DNA from: Allobogoriella alba
Lineage (GTDB): Bacteria; Actinomycetota; Actinomycetes; Actinomycetales; Actinomycetaceae
Assembly: GCF_042665525.1 (NCBI RefSeq)
Contig: NZ_JBHTCQ010000003.1
Coordinates: forward strand, 248,001-312,000
Reading direction: 5' to 3'
Length of the DNA stretch: 64,000 nt
The translations under genes and the position numbers were made by a program. Each line of letters opens with the position of its first letter. Positions within the stretch are counted from its first letter, which is position 1. This document shows, in pieces, positions 1 to 7,909 of this stretch. Below the pieces are notes generated by a model, which had not been told where the DNA came from, did not search any database, and saw only the letters and a program-made list of their open reading frames with translations.

Positions 1-130
1 CGGCGATCCGCTTGACCTCGCGGGTCACCCGTGCGAGCTGCTGCGCCAGCTCGGGCAGCCGCTCCGGCCCGATGAGGAGGAACGCGAGGATGGCGAGCAC
101 CACCAGCTCACCACCGTTGATCCCGAACAC
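1..130 (-). CDS. tatB: Sec-independent protein translocase TatB, 5' part only
   Basis: Only the first 43 codons lie in the window; the gene runs off the left edge. The N-terminus starts MFGINGGELVVLAILAFLL and continues through IGPERLPELA, the single transmembrane helix, the G-P hinge and the start of the amphipathic helix typical of TatA/TatB. TatB recruits twin-arginine precursors with TatC at the membrane. The GTG start at 130 has no Shine-Dalgarno sequence, but TATCCT lies 7 nt upstream, so the mRNA is probably leaderless. Order with htrA, the anti-sigma factor and sigE matches M. tuberculosis Rv1221-Rv1224 (from memory), which favours TatB over TatA. Confidence 0.85.
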   Translation of the reverse strand, partial: MFGINGGELVVLAILAFLLIGPERLPELAQQLARVTREVKRIA

Positions 131-137
131 GTGGCCC

Positions 138-143
138 AGGATA
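138..143 (-). promoter_or_regulatory. -10 element for leaderless tatB
   Basis: Minus-strand TATCCT lies 7 nt before the GTG start of tatB, and no purine-rich ribosome site is present. No convincing -35 is visible. Confidence 0.45.
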
Positions 144-194
144 CGGGCCGGCGCCAGGTCCCGGTGCCGCGCGGCCGGATCGTCCGTCCGCCGC

Positions 195-1541
195 TCAGTC
201 GCTGGTCTCCTCGCCGAGCGTCACGGTGACGTCCTCGACGGCGCCGCCCCGGCGGACCCCGAGGACGATCTCGTCGCCCGGGGCCCGCGCACGGATCGCC
301 ACGATGAGCTCGTCGGGCGTCGTGACCGGGCGGCCGTCGATGCTGACGATGACCTCACCGGGCCGGATGCCGGCCTGGTCGGCGGGACCGTCGGCGGTGA
401 TGGCCTCGTTGCCGTCGACGTCCCCCTGCAGCACCTGGACGCCCTCGCCGTCGTACGTGGCGTCCAGCGTGGCTCCGATGATCGGGTAGGTGGCCTCACC
501 TGTCGCGATGATCTGCTCGGTGGTCCGGCGGACCTGGTTCGCCGGGATCGCGAACCCGAGGCCGATGCTGCCCGCCGGGCCGCCGGTGCCGCTCGCCTGT
601 GCGATCGCGGTGTTGATCCCGACGACCTCGCCGTTGCCGTCCACGAGCGGCCCGCCGGAGTTGCCCGGGTTGATCGCCGCGTCGGTCTGGAGCGCGTTGA
701 TGAAGGTGGGCGCCTGCCCGGACCCGGCCGTCACGGGCCGGTTCAGCGCGCTGATGATGCCGGTCGTCACCGTGCCCTCCAGGCCCAGTGGCGCCCCGAC
801 GGCGACCACCGGGTCACCGACGACGACGCCGTCGGAGTCGGCCAGCACGAGGGGCTCCAGCCCGCCGCGGTCCACCCGCAGCACGGCGAGGTCGTAGTCG
901 GACGTGCGGCCGACGACCTCGGCCTCCTCCTCGCTGCCGTCCTGGAAGCCGACCGTGATCGTCCCGTCCTCCGCCGCGGCGGCGACGACGTGGTTGTTGG
1001 TGACGAGGTAGCCGTCCTCGCGGAGCACGACGCCCGTACCGGAGGTCGCGTCCTGGCCGCCGCTGGCCTCGATGTAGACGGTCGAGGGCAGCACGGACTC
1101 CGCGATCCCGGCGACCGAGTCAGGCGGCCGGCCGGAGCCGGACGTCGGCAGCGTGGTGGGTACGGCGTCGGCCTGCTCCTCACCGGGCAGGTACCGCGAG
1201 CCGACGCCGCCGAGGATGGTTCCGGCGAGCAGGGAGACGATCATGAGGAGCACGACGACGCCGAACGGGACGCCGCGGCGCCTCGGGCGCGGCGGGGTCT
1301 CCTGAGCGCGCTCGGGTTCGGGCGCGGACATCATCGGCGACGACGACGCCGGGTAGCCGTCGTGGCCCGTCCCGCCGCCGGCGCCGTAGCCCCACGAGGT
1401 GTCCGCGGGGTAGGCGGGCGGCGTGGGCGCGGACTGCTGGCCGGCCTGCCAGGCCGTCGGCCGTGACCAGCCCTCGTCCGGCGCCTGCCCTTTGCGTGCG
1501 GGATCCGGCGATGTCCCGTAACCGGGGGTGTTCGTGCTCAT
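195..1541 (-). CDS. htrA: Membrane-anchored HtrA-like S1C serine protease with PDZ domain
   Basis: 448 aa envelope protease that degrades or refolds damaged exported proteins. Residues 1-88 are a proline/glycine-rich cytoplasmic tail; about 92-115 form one transmembrane anchor. The trypsin-like domain shows catalytic His184 (TNNHVV), Asp217 (DYDLAVL) and Ser295 (GNSGGPL), all intact. A single C-terminal PDZ domain follows (about 355-445, with GPADQAGIRPGEVI). The ATG start has GAGGAG 6 nt upstream. It follows the anti-sigma gene by 28 nt on the same strand and is probably in the sigE operon; in mycobacteria HtrA belongs to the SigE envelope-stress response. Confidence 0.93.
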   Translation of the reverse strand: MSTNTPGYGTSPDPARKGQAPDEGWSRPTAWQAGQQSAPTPPAYPADTSWGYGAGGGTGHDGYPASSSPMMSAPEPERAQETPPRPRRRGVPFGVVVLLMIVSLLAGTILGGVGSRYLPGEEQADAVPTTLPTSGSGRPPDSVAGIAESVLPSTVYIEASGGQDATSGTGVVLREDGYLVTNNHVVAAAAEDGTITVGFQDGSEEEAEVVGRTSDYDLAVLRVDRGGLEPLVLADSDGVVVGDPVVAVGAPLGLEGTVTTGIISALNRPVTAGSGQAPTFINALQTDAAINPGNSGGPLVDGNGEVVGINTAIAQASGTGGPAGSIGLGFAIPANQVRRTTEQIIATGEATYPIIGATLDATYDGEGVQVLQGDVDGNEAITADGPADQAGIRPGEVIVSIDGRPVTTPDELIVAIRARAPGDEIVLGVRRGGAVEDVTVTLGEETSD

Positions 1542-1569
1542 GCTGGCTCCTCGCCGCGACCTGCGCGGG

Positions 1570-2496
1570 TCACGGGGTCTGCAGGAGGAGGTCCGTCCAC
1601 CCGACCACGGTGTCCCACCCCTGGTCGAGGCGGTCGGCCATGCCCGGTCCGGGCTCCGTGGCGGGCAGCGCCGCCGCGATGCTCCGCACGAGCTCGGGGT
1701 CGTCGCTGCTCGTCACCAGCACCGTCGTCCCGGCGCACTCGAGCACCACGGCGTCGCCCGGGCCGGGGAGTCGGTGCCCCTGGTGCGCGCCGAGGTCGAT
1801 CCGCTCCAGACCGGTGAGCTCCTCCACGTCCAGGACGCCGCGCTGCTCGAGGAGGGTCGCGGTGCGGCCGAACCGGGTGAACTCGACGACGAGCACCTCC
1901 TCCTCGTCCTCGCCCACCGTGCCGACCAGGTTGATCGTGGCGTCCGACGGCAGGGCCTCGGGCGCCGCCCAGCCGTTCTCGCGCAGCCAGGACAGCGCCG
2001 ACTCGGTCCGGTCGCTCTGCTGCGCCACGGCGGCGGCGGGCTCCGCCGTCGTCATGACGTTCAGGGTGCCGTGGGACGGGCCGGAGACCTCGTCGAGCAT
2101 CATGACCGGGTCACCGGTGCGCTGGTAGAGCGCCCCGACGATGAGCAGGATCCCCAGGATGCCGAAGGCGCCGGTCATCACCAGCGAGCCGCCGGCCACC
2201 ATCCGGCGCCGCCCGGAGGCGTAGGTCAGCGGGCCCCACACCCGGTCCACGAGGGCGCGCGGACCGGTCGGCGACTCGGGTACGGGCATGCCCTCGAGCC
2301 GCATGAGCCGGTCGGTCAGGTCCTCGCTGGGCCGCACGTCGCGGGCCTGTGCGAGGCGGCGCCGGAACGCCCGCTCCGCGGCGAGCAGCTGGGCGCAGCC
2401 CTCGCACGCCACGACGTGCTCGAGCGCGGCCTCCGCCTCCTCGGGTGGGAGCTGCCCGTCGACGAGCGCACTGATCTCGCCGCGCAGGTGGCTCAT
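1570..2496 (-). CDS. Anti-sigma factor with ZAS zinc motif (RseA-like)
   Basis: 308 aa. The N-terminal zinc-associated anti-sigma domain carries H27-x3-C31-x2-C34, the ligand set that holds an ECF sigma factor inactive. A transmembrane segment at about 100-122 follows, then a roughly 180-residue C-terminal domain, presumably outside the membrane, that I do not recognise. The ATG overlaps the sigE stop in an ATGA arrangement and is preceded by AGGAGG, so it is translationally coupled to its sigma factor. By position it corresponds to RseA (Rv1222); the membrane anchor plus long outer domain differs from the soluble mycobacterial protein. Confidence 0.87.
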   Translation of the reverse strand: MSHLRGEISALVDGQLPPEEAEAALEHVVACEGCAQLLAAERAFRRRLAQARDVRPSEDLTDRLMRLEGMPVPESPTGPRALVDRVWGPLTYASGRRRMVAGGSLVMTGAFGILGILLIVGALYQRTGDPVMMLDEVSGPSHGTLNVMTTAEPAAAVAQQSDRTESALSWLRENGWAAPEALPSDATINLVGTVGEDEEEVLVVEFTRFGRTATLLEQRGVLDVEELTGLERIDLGAHQGHRLPGPGDAVVLECAGTTVLVTSSDDPELVRSIAAALPATEPGPGMADRLDQGWDTVVGWTDLLLQTP

Positions 2497-3116
2497 CGGA
2501 CCTCCTGCGCCTGAGGGACGCGGGGGCGGCGGTGCTCGAGCTGGTCCCGCAGCATGGCGCGCGCCCGGTGGATCCGCGAGCGCACGGTGCCCATCTTGAC
2601 GCCGAGCGTCGCCGCGATCTCCTCGTAGGACAGGCCCTCGATGTCGCACAGGACCACGACGGCACGGTACTTCGGCGGCAGCGAGTCCAGCGCCGCCTGG
2701 ACGTCGACGTCGAGGTTGCCGTGCTCGAACCCGCGCTCCGGCTCACCGGCGTCGTGCGCGGCCGGGAGCCGCTCCCCCGCCTCGCCGAGCGGGTCCATGC
2801 GCAGCCGCGACCGGCGGCGGGCCATGTCGAGGAACAGGTTGGTGGTGATGCGGTGCAGCCAGCCCTCGAAGTTGCCGGGCTGGTAGGAGTGGAGTGAGCG
2901 GAAGACCCGGACGAACGTCTCCTGCGTGAGGTCCTCGGCGTCCGCGACGTTGCCGGTCAGCCGGTAGGCGAGGCGGTACACCCGCGGCGAGTGCTCCCGG
3001 ACTATGTCCTCCCAGGACGGCGGCGCCCAGACCGGCTGCTGCTCGGGCGCGACAGGGTCCGCGCCGTCCGCGTGCGGCGCGTCGACACCCCGGCCCGGGT
3101 CCCCTCCTGCGTTCAT
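2493..3116 (-). CDS. sigE: ECF RNA polymerase sigma factor SigE
   Basis: 207 aa from the chosen ATG. Region 2 (RLAYRLTGNVADAEDLTQE through LHRITTNLFLDMARRR) binds core polymerase and the -10. Region 4 (LPPKYRAVVVLCDIEG then SYEEIAATLGVKMGTVRSRI) is the -35-binding HTH. A longer reading to a TTG at 3212 adds 32 residues unlike the family and leaves little room for a divergent promoter, so 3116 is preferred. TACCAT lies 8 nt upstream of this ATG and GGGCGGGG directly before it. The stop overlaps the anti-sigma start. Confidence 0.88.
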   Translation of the reverse strand: MNAGGDPGRGVDAPHADGADPVAPEQQPVWAPPSWEDIVREHSPRVYRLAYRLTGNVADAEDLTQETFVRVFRSLHSYQPGNFEGWLHRITTNLFLDMARRRSRLRMDPLGEAGERLPAAHDAGEPERGFEHGNLDVDVQAALDSLPPKYRAVVVLCDIEGLSYEEIAATLGVKMGTVRSRIHRARAMLRDQLEHRRPRVPQAQEVR

Positions 3117-3246
3117 CCCCGCCCATGGTACGCAGGGTTCCTGGACGTCACCTGGGTACGAGCGCCGGCTCCGGCCGGGCCCGCGACGCTCACCGGTACG
3201 ATCACCAGGCAAGACACGTGCGGGTGCCGGTCACGGGAGGTCCACC

Positions 3247-3879
3247 ATCAGTGCCGACAAGGCCCAGTCCTGGGCCTACACCGAAGAGTTCGTCCCCGAG
3301 GACGACGCCATGGCCGAGGCACGCGCCCGCGCCGAGGAGCTCGGCGTCGCGCCGATCTCCGCCGGCGTCGGTGCCACGCTGCGGGTCCTCGCCTCGGCGA
3401 TCCGGGCCAAGGCCGTCGCGGAGGTGGGGACCGGGACCGGCGTCTCGGGCCTGTGGCTGCTCGGCGGGATGGTCCCCGACGGCGTGCTGACCACCATCGA
3501 CATCGAGCCCGAGCACCAGCGTGCCGCCCGGGAGGCCTTCTCCGCGGCAGGGCTGCGGCCGGCCCGTACCCGCCTCATCGGCGGCGGCGCGCTCGACGTC
3601 CTGCCGCGTCTGGCCGACGGCGTCTACGACCTGGTGCTGCTCGACGGCGATCCTGCCGAGGCGGTCGACGACCTCGCGCTGGCTGTCCGGCTGCTGCGGC
3701 CGGGCGGGGTCCTGGCCGTCAACGGCGCGCTGTGGCACGACCGCGTAGCCGACCCGGCCCGGCGCGACGAGGACACGGTCGCCGTCCGCGAGCTGGGCAA
3801 GCAGGTGCGCGACGACGAGAACCTGCTCAGCACGCTGCTGCCGAGCGGTGACGGCCTGCTGCTCGCCGTCCACCGCTGA
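3247..3879 (+). CDS. SAM-dependent O-methyltransferase, apparent ATC start
   Basis: 210 aa Methyltransf_3 (catechol O-methyltransferase-like) protein. The SAM-binding glycine motif is VAEVGTGTGVSGLWLL, the acidic loop is TTIDIEPEHQRAA, and DLVLLDGDP is the metal/catechol-side motif. Family members begin close to SADKAQSWAY, and here that stretch is preceded in frame by ATC. GGGAGG ends 6 nt before the ATC, while no in-frame ATG, GTG or TTG exists between the upstream gene and ATG 3310. I therefore place the start at ATC 3247; the conservative alternative is 3310. It is divergent from sigE, as Rv1220c is in M. tuberculosis. A -10-like TACGAT lies at 3197-3202. Confidence 0.8.
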   Translation: MSADKAQSWAYTEEFVPEDDAMAEARARAEELGVAPISAGVGATLRVLASAIRAKAVAEVGTGTGVSGLWLLGGMVPDGVLTTIDIEPEHQRAAREAFSAAGLRPARTRLIGGGALDVLPRLADGVYDLVLLDGDPAEAVDDLALAVRLLRPGGVLAVNGALWHDRVADPARRDEDTVAVRELGKQVRDDENLLSTLLPSGDGLLLAVHR

Positions 3880-3895
3880 GGCCGCGGCCGGGCTG

Positions 3896-5458
3896 CTAGG
3901 CCAGCGACTCCAGCCAGCTCAGCAGCAGGCGGGCGCCGTAGCCGGTGGGTGCCTGCGCCGGGACCTCGCCGTCCGCCTTGCCGGCCCGTCCCACTCCGGC
4001 GATGTCCAGGTGCGCCCACCGTCTTCCGCCGGCGAAGCGCTGCAGGAACAGCGCCGCGACGATCGACCCGCCGCCGACGGACGCGTCGTGCGCCACGTGG
4101 CCGACGTCCGCGACGGGGGACTCCAGCGCCGGGCGGTAGTCCGCGACCAACGGCATCCGCCAGGCGTCCTCCCCGGCGCGGGTCCCCGCCTGCAGGAGGG
4201 CGGTGGCCAGGTCGTCGTCCGGGGCGTAGAGGGCCGCGTGGTGGCGCCCGAGCCCCAACGTGGCCGCGCCGGTGAGCGTGGCGACGTCGACGATGTCGTC
4301 CGCGTCGAGCGTCGCGACGCTCCAGCCGAGCGCGTCGGCCAGGACCATGCGGCCCTCGGCATCCGTGTTGGCGATCTCCACCGTGGTGCCGTCGAAGGTG
4401 CGGACCACGTCACCGGGCCGGTACGAGCCGCCGCCCATGGCGTTCTCGGCCAGCGGCAGCACCGCGGTCACCCGCACCGGGAGTCCCAGCTCGGCGGCCG
4501 CGAGCACGGTCGCCAGCACGGTGGCGGCGCCGGCCATGTCGGTCTTCATCGCGGCCATCGGCTCGCGGGGCTTGAGCGAGAGCCCGCCGGTGTCGAACGT
4601 GATGCCCTTCCCGACCAGCGCGACCGACCGGCGCACGTCCTCCGGCTCCCACGTCACGACGACGAGGCGCGGCGGGGTCGCCGAGCCCGAGCCGACCGCG
4701 AGGATCGCCTCCATACCGTTCCGCTCGAGCCACGCCTCGTCGTGCACCTCGACGGCGAGCCGTCCACCGCGCATCGGGGCGTCCGAGGCGAGCGCGGTCG
4801 CCTGGCGGGCCACCCACTCCGGGTTCTTCACCGACGACGGCGTCGCCGCCAGCAGCCGGGTGAGCCACGTCGCCCGCGCCGCGGCGCGGGCCTCGGCCAG
4901 AGCGTCCTCGGCACCGTCGACGCGGCCGACCACGTGCAGCGCGGTCGCCGGCGGTCTGCCGGGACCGGCCGTCCGCCCGGTCCGCGGCATCCGGTAGCCG
5001 GCGAGCAGGAAGCCCTCGGCGAGGCACCGCAGGTCCTCGGCGCACAGGACGTCGCCGACGGGCAGCGCGACGTCGCCCAGCCCGGCGACGGCACGTCCGA
5101 GGGACAGACCCGCCGCGCGGGTGGCGGCGGCACCGCCGTCGCCGATGCCGAGGAGGACCAGGGTCTCGGGCAGACCCGCCCAGGGGAGCTCGGGCGTCCC
5201 GGGCAGCGGGCGCGGCAGCCGCACGGGCGCCGTCGTGCCCGCGGCGCCGGACAGCCCCTGGCGCTCCGCCTCGGCGAGCAGGTCGATGCCGTACAGGGCG
5301 GCCACGGCCTCGCCGGGACCGGCGAGGCGGGGTCCGTCCGCGAGGACGGGGACGGCGATCGCGGCCGGGCCGGCGCTGAGCCAGCGGGCGGACGCGGCCA
5401 CCGGTTCGTCGGCGAGCGTGATCTCGGCGAGAGCGATCCGGGGCAGCGTGTCAGTCAC
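3896..5458 (-). CDS. pepA: Leucyl aminopeptidase, M17 family
   Basis: 520 aa cytosolic dinuclear-metal aminopeptidase that trims N-terminal residues from peptides. The C-terminal catalytic domain has every signature: GKGITFDTGGLSLKP (Lys and Asp ligands), MKTDMAGAATV, and NTDAEGRMVLADAL (Asp/Glu ligands and catalytic Arg). The N-terminal macro-like domain is divergent and alanine-rich. The GTG start is preceded by GGAG at about 8 nt. It converges with the O-methyltransferase, with 16 nt between the stops. Confidence 0.93.
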   Translation of the reverse strand: MTDTLPRIALAEITLADEPVAASARWLSAGPAAIAVPVLADGPRLAGPGEAVAALYGIDLLAEAERQGLSGAAGTTAPVRLPRPLPGTPELPWAGLPETLVLLGIGDGGAAATRAAGLSLGRAVAGLGDVALPVGDVLCAEDLRCLAEGFLLAGYRMPRTGRTAGPGRPPATALHVVGRVDGAEDALAEARAAARATWLTRLLAATPSSVKNPEWVARQATALASDAPMRGGRLAVEVHDEAWLERNGMEAILAVGSGSATPPRLVVVTWEPEDVRRSVALVGKGITFDTGGLSLKPREPMAAMKTDMAGAATVLATVLAAAELGLPVRVTAVLPLAENAMGGGSYRPGDVVRTFDGTTVEIANTDAEGRMVLADALGWSVATLDADDIVDVATLTGAATLGLGRHHAALYAPDDDLATALLQAGTRAGEDAWRMPLVADYRPALESPVADVGHVAHDASVGGGSIVAALFLQRFAGGRRWAHLDIAGVGRAGKADGEVPAQAPTGYGARLLLSWLESLA

Positions 5459-5563
5459 CTGGCATCTCCATCGGGCCGGGGGCGGGCCTCGTCACGACGT
5501 GACGGCGGCGGGCATGCCGACGGCCGGCGGGCGCTTGGCCGGCCGGCCGTCGTCGGCGGGGGT

Positions 5564-5731
5564 TCAGCTCGCGACTGCGCTGAGGGCCTCGCTCAGCTCG
5601 CCGGCCTCGGCCGGGGTGAGCTCGACGACCAGGCGGCCGCCGCCCTCGAGCGGCACGCGCATGACGATGCCGCGCCCCTCCTTGGTCACCTCGAGCGGCC
5701 CGTCTCCGGTCCTCGGCTTCATCGCGGCCAT
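5564..5731 (-). CDS. DUF3117 small conserved protein
   Basis: 55 aa, starting MAAMKPRTGDGPLEVTKEG, the nearly invariant start of the actinobacterial DUF3117 family, followed by GRGIVMRVPLEGGGRLVVEL. Function is unknown. A weak AGAGGGG lies about 9 nt before the chosen ATG; the longer in-frame reading upstream is arginine-rich and not conserved-looking. The M. tuberculosis counterpart (Rv1211, from memory) lies in the same neighbourhood as the LOG-like and dapE genes found here. Confidence 0.9.
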   Translation of the reverse strand: MAAMKPRTGDGPLEVTKEGRGIVMRVPLEGGGRLVVELTPAEAGELSEALSAVAS

Positions 5732-5762
5732 GTGGTGTACCCCTCTTCTCATGGATCCTCGA

Positions 5763-5782
5763 CCGCCCCTCCGCAGGGGCGG
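5763..5782 (-). terminator. Possible GC-rich hairpin terminator
   Basis: CCGCCCCT and AGGGGCGG form an 8-bp perfect stem with a 4-nt loop, about 41-60 nt past the stop of the upstream LOG-like gene. There is no T-run, as is common for high-GC actinobacteria, so the role is uncertain; it could equally lie in the DUF3117 leader. Confidence 0.3.
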
Positions 5783-5823
5783 ACGCCGCCGCACGGCGGG
5801 GCGATCGCTGGGTCCAGTCTAGT

Positions 5824-6657
5824 TCACTCGGGGGCGCCGCCCGCCTCGTCCACCGCTGCGGCCTGGGCCTCCGCCTCCTCGCGGAGCCGTGCCATGCCGC
5901 TCAGGACGGCGTCGACCGCGGCCTCCGCGGTGTCGACGACGGGGAGCAGGTCGAGGTCGGCCTCGGCGATGGTTCCTCGGCTCAGCATCGTGCCGCGGAG
6001 CCACTCGACGAGCCCGCCCCAGTAGTCGGAGCCGACGAGGACGATCGGGAAGGAGGAGACCTTCTGGGTCTGCACGAGGGTCAGCGCCTCGAACAGCTCG
6101 TCCATGGTGCCGAACCCGCCGGGCAGGACGACGAAGCCCTGGGAGTACTTCAGGAACATCGTCTTGCGGGCGAAGAAGTAGCGGAAGTTGACGCCCAGGT
6201 CGACCCACTCGTTCATGCCCTGCTCGAAGGGCAGCTCGATGCCGAGCCCGACCGAGACGCCGTCGGCCTCGACGGCTCCCTTGTTGGCGGCCTCCATGAT
6301 GCCCGGGCCGCCGCCGGTCACGACGGCGTAGCCGGCCGCGACCAGCCGGCGCCCCACCTCCTCCGCCAGGGCGTACTCGGGTTCCCCGGCCCGGACCCGG
6401 GCAGACCCGAAGACCGAGATGGCGGGTCCGAGGTCGGCGAGCGCCCCGAACCCCTCGACGAACTCCGCCTGGATGCGCAGTACCCGCCACGGATCCTGGT
6501 GCAGCCACTCGAAGTCCTGCTCCGGCGCGAGCAGGCGCGCGTCGGTCGTCTCCCGCGGGATCTTGCCGCGGCGCAGGAGGACGGGCCCGCGGCGGTACGA
6601 GCGGGAGTCGTTGTCGCGGGTGCTGCGGCCCTGAGGTGTCATGCCGTCATTGTCCAT
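5824..6657 (-). CDS. LOG-family (TIGR00730) Rossmann-fold protein
   Basis: 277 aa. The two LOG signatures are present: GGGPGIMEAANKGA and PGGFGTMDELFE, the nucleotide-binding and catalytic Glu motifs of cytokinin-activating nucleoside-5'-monophosphate phosphoribohydrolases. Bacterial members hydrolyse AMP-like nucleotides or remain uncharacterised. It starts 16 nt after the dapE stop on the same strand, so the two are probably cotranscribed. Neither ATG 6657 nor ATG 6642 has a clear ribosome site; 6657 is given. The counterpart in M. tuberculosis is Rv1205. Confidence 0.85.
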   Translation of the reverse strand: MDNDGMTPQGRSTRDNDSRSYRRGPVLLRRGKIPRETTDARLLAPEQDFEWLHQDPWRVLRIQAEFVEGFGALADLGPAISVFGSARVRAGEPEYALAEEVGRRLVAAGYAVVTGGGPGIMEAANKGAVEADGVSVGLGIELPFEQGMNEWVDLGVNFRYFFARKTMFLKYSQGFVVLPGGFGTMDELFEALTLVQTQKVSSFPIVLVGSDYWGGLVEWLRGTMLSRGTIAEADLDLLPVVDTAEAAVDAVLSGMARLREEAEAQAAAVDEAGGAPE

Positions 6658-6673
6658 CGTCGTGGCCGGCCGT

Positions 6674-7768
6674 TCAGGCCAGCCAGGCGTGCAGCGCCTG
6701 CGCGCAGGTCCGGATCTGCTCGACCGGGCAGTGTTCGTCGTCCGCGTGGGCGAGCATCGGGTCGCCGGGACCGAAGTTCACCGCAGGCACCCCGAGCTCG
6801 GCGAACCGTGCCACGTCGGTCCAGCCGTACTTCGGTCCGGGTCGCCCCCCGGTGACGCCGGTGACGGCGGTGACGAAGCCCTGGACGAGCGGGTCGTCCA
6901 GGCCGGGCCGTGCGCCGCCGGCCAGGTCGGTGACCTCCACGTCGAAGCCGTCGAACAGCTGCCGCACGTGGGCGACGGCGTCCTCGGGGGTCAGCGAGGG
7001 GGCGAACCGGTAGTTGACGGTCACCACGCACCGGTCGGGGATCATGTTCGAGGCGATCCCGCCGGTGATGCCGACGGCGTTCATTCCCTCGCGGTAGACG
7101 AGCCCGTCGACGTCGACATCGCGCGGGGTGTAGGTGTTCAGCCGTTGCAGGATCTCGCCGGCGGCGTGGATCGCGTTGACGCCGCGCCAGGCCCGTGCCG
7201 AGTGCGCGGTCCGGCCGGCCGTGGACACCTCGGCCCGGAGGGTGCCGTTGCAGCCGCCCTCGATCCCGCCCGCCGTGGGCTCGCCGAGGATCGCCAGGTC
7301 ACCGGCGAGCCAGTCCGGATGGTTGCGGACCAGGCGGCCGAGCCCGTTGGCCTCCGACGCCACCTCCTCGTGGTCGTAGAAGACCCATGTGACGTCCCAG
7401 CGGGGCTCGGTGAGCACCGCCGCGAGGTGCAGGGCGACCGCGACCCCGCCCTTCATGTCGACGGTGCCGCGTCCCCACAGCTCCTCGGTGCCGTCGAGGG
7501 CGTGCTCACGCCAGGTGGGCACGTTGGACACGATCGGGACGGTGTCGATGTGCCCGGCGATGACCACCCGCCGGTCGCGGCCGAGGCTGGTCCTGGCCAC
7601 GACGGCGTCGCCGTCGCGCAGCACCTCGAGGTGCGTCAGCGGGGTGAGGGCTGCCTCGATGGCGTCGGCCAGCCGGGCCTCGTCCTCCGAGACCGAGGGG
7701 ATGTCGCAGACGGCGGCGGTGAGGGCGACGACGTCGCCGGTGAGCTCGGGCAGTGCACTGGTGGCCAT
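6674..7768 (-). CDS. dapE: Succinyl-diaminopimelate desuccinylase
   Basis: 364 aa M20 metallohydrolase that cleaves N-succinyl-LL-diaminopimelate in the lysine/peptidoglycan pathway. Metal and catalytic motifs are visible: GHIDTVP (His ligand and Asp), GRGTVDMKGG (bridging Asp), YDHEEV (catalytic Glu and ligand Glu) and ILGEPT (ligand). The dimerisation domain starts about NGTLRAEVSTAGRTAHSARAW. The length is normal for the actinobacterial type. The ATG lacks a ribosome site, but TAGGGT lies 6 nt upstream, suggesting a leaderless transcript. Paired GTCAAC-containing repeats lie further upstream. Confidence 0.92.
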   Translation of the reverse strand: MATSALPELTGDVVALTAAVCDIPSVSEDEARLADAIEAALTPLTHLEVLRDGDAVVARTSLGRDRRVVIAGHIDTVPIVSNVPTWREHALDGTEELWGRGTVDMKGGVAVALHLAAVLTEPRWDVTWVFYDHEEVASEANGLGRLVRNHPDWLAGDLAILGEPTAGGIEGGCNGTLRAEVSTAGRTAHSARAWRGVNAIHAAGEILQRLNTYTPRDVDVDGLVYREGMNAVGITGGIASNMIPDRCVVTVNYRFAPSLTPEDAVAHVRQLFDGFDVEVTDLAGGARPGLDDPLVQGFVTAVTGVTGGRPGPKYGWTDVARFAELGVPAVNFGPGDPMLAHADDEHCPVEQIRTCAQALHAWLA

Positions 7769-7774
7769 GCGACG

Positions 7775-7780
7775 ACCCTA
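7775..7780 (-). promoter_or_regulatory. -10 element for leaderless dapE
   Basis: Minus-strand TAGGGT ends 6 nt before the dapE ATG with no Shine-Dalgarno sequence between them, so transcription probably starts at or next to the A of the start codon. Confidence 0.5.
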
Positions 7781-7801
7781 TTGCCGCTCCCTGCCCCTTC
7801 C

Positions 7802-7845
7802 GCCGACTCGTCAACTCCGTGCCGACTCTGTGCCGACTCGTCAAC
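7802..7845. repeat. Direct repeats upstream of dapE
   Basis: GCCGACTCGTCAAC occurs exactly at 7802-7815 and 7832-7845, a 30-bp period, with a partial copy GCCGACTC at 7821-7828. The cluster lies about 22-65 bp upstream of the dapE -10 element and just past the end of the lpdA-like gene, a position suited to activator or operator sites. Confidence 0.6.
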
Positions 7846-7909
7846 CTGGTGCACCCGCTCGCCTGTCCGCGACCTGCCGCCCCGCCCTCGAGGCGACCTC
7901 GGCCACACC

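Noticed and set aside
3117..3212. Longer SigE reading from a TTG at 3212
   Set aside because: The extra 32 residues are not family-like, lack a ribosome site and would leave almost no room for the divergent promoter.
3848..6025. Very long plus-strand open frame opposite the aminopeptidase and LOG-like genes
   Set aside because: It is an antisense shadow created by high GC; its translation is Arg/Gly/Ala-rich without domains, while the minus strand encodes clear families.
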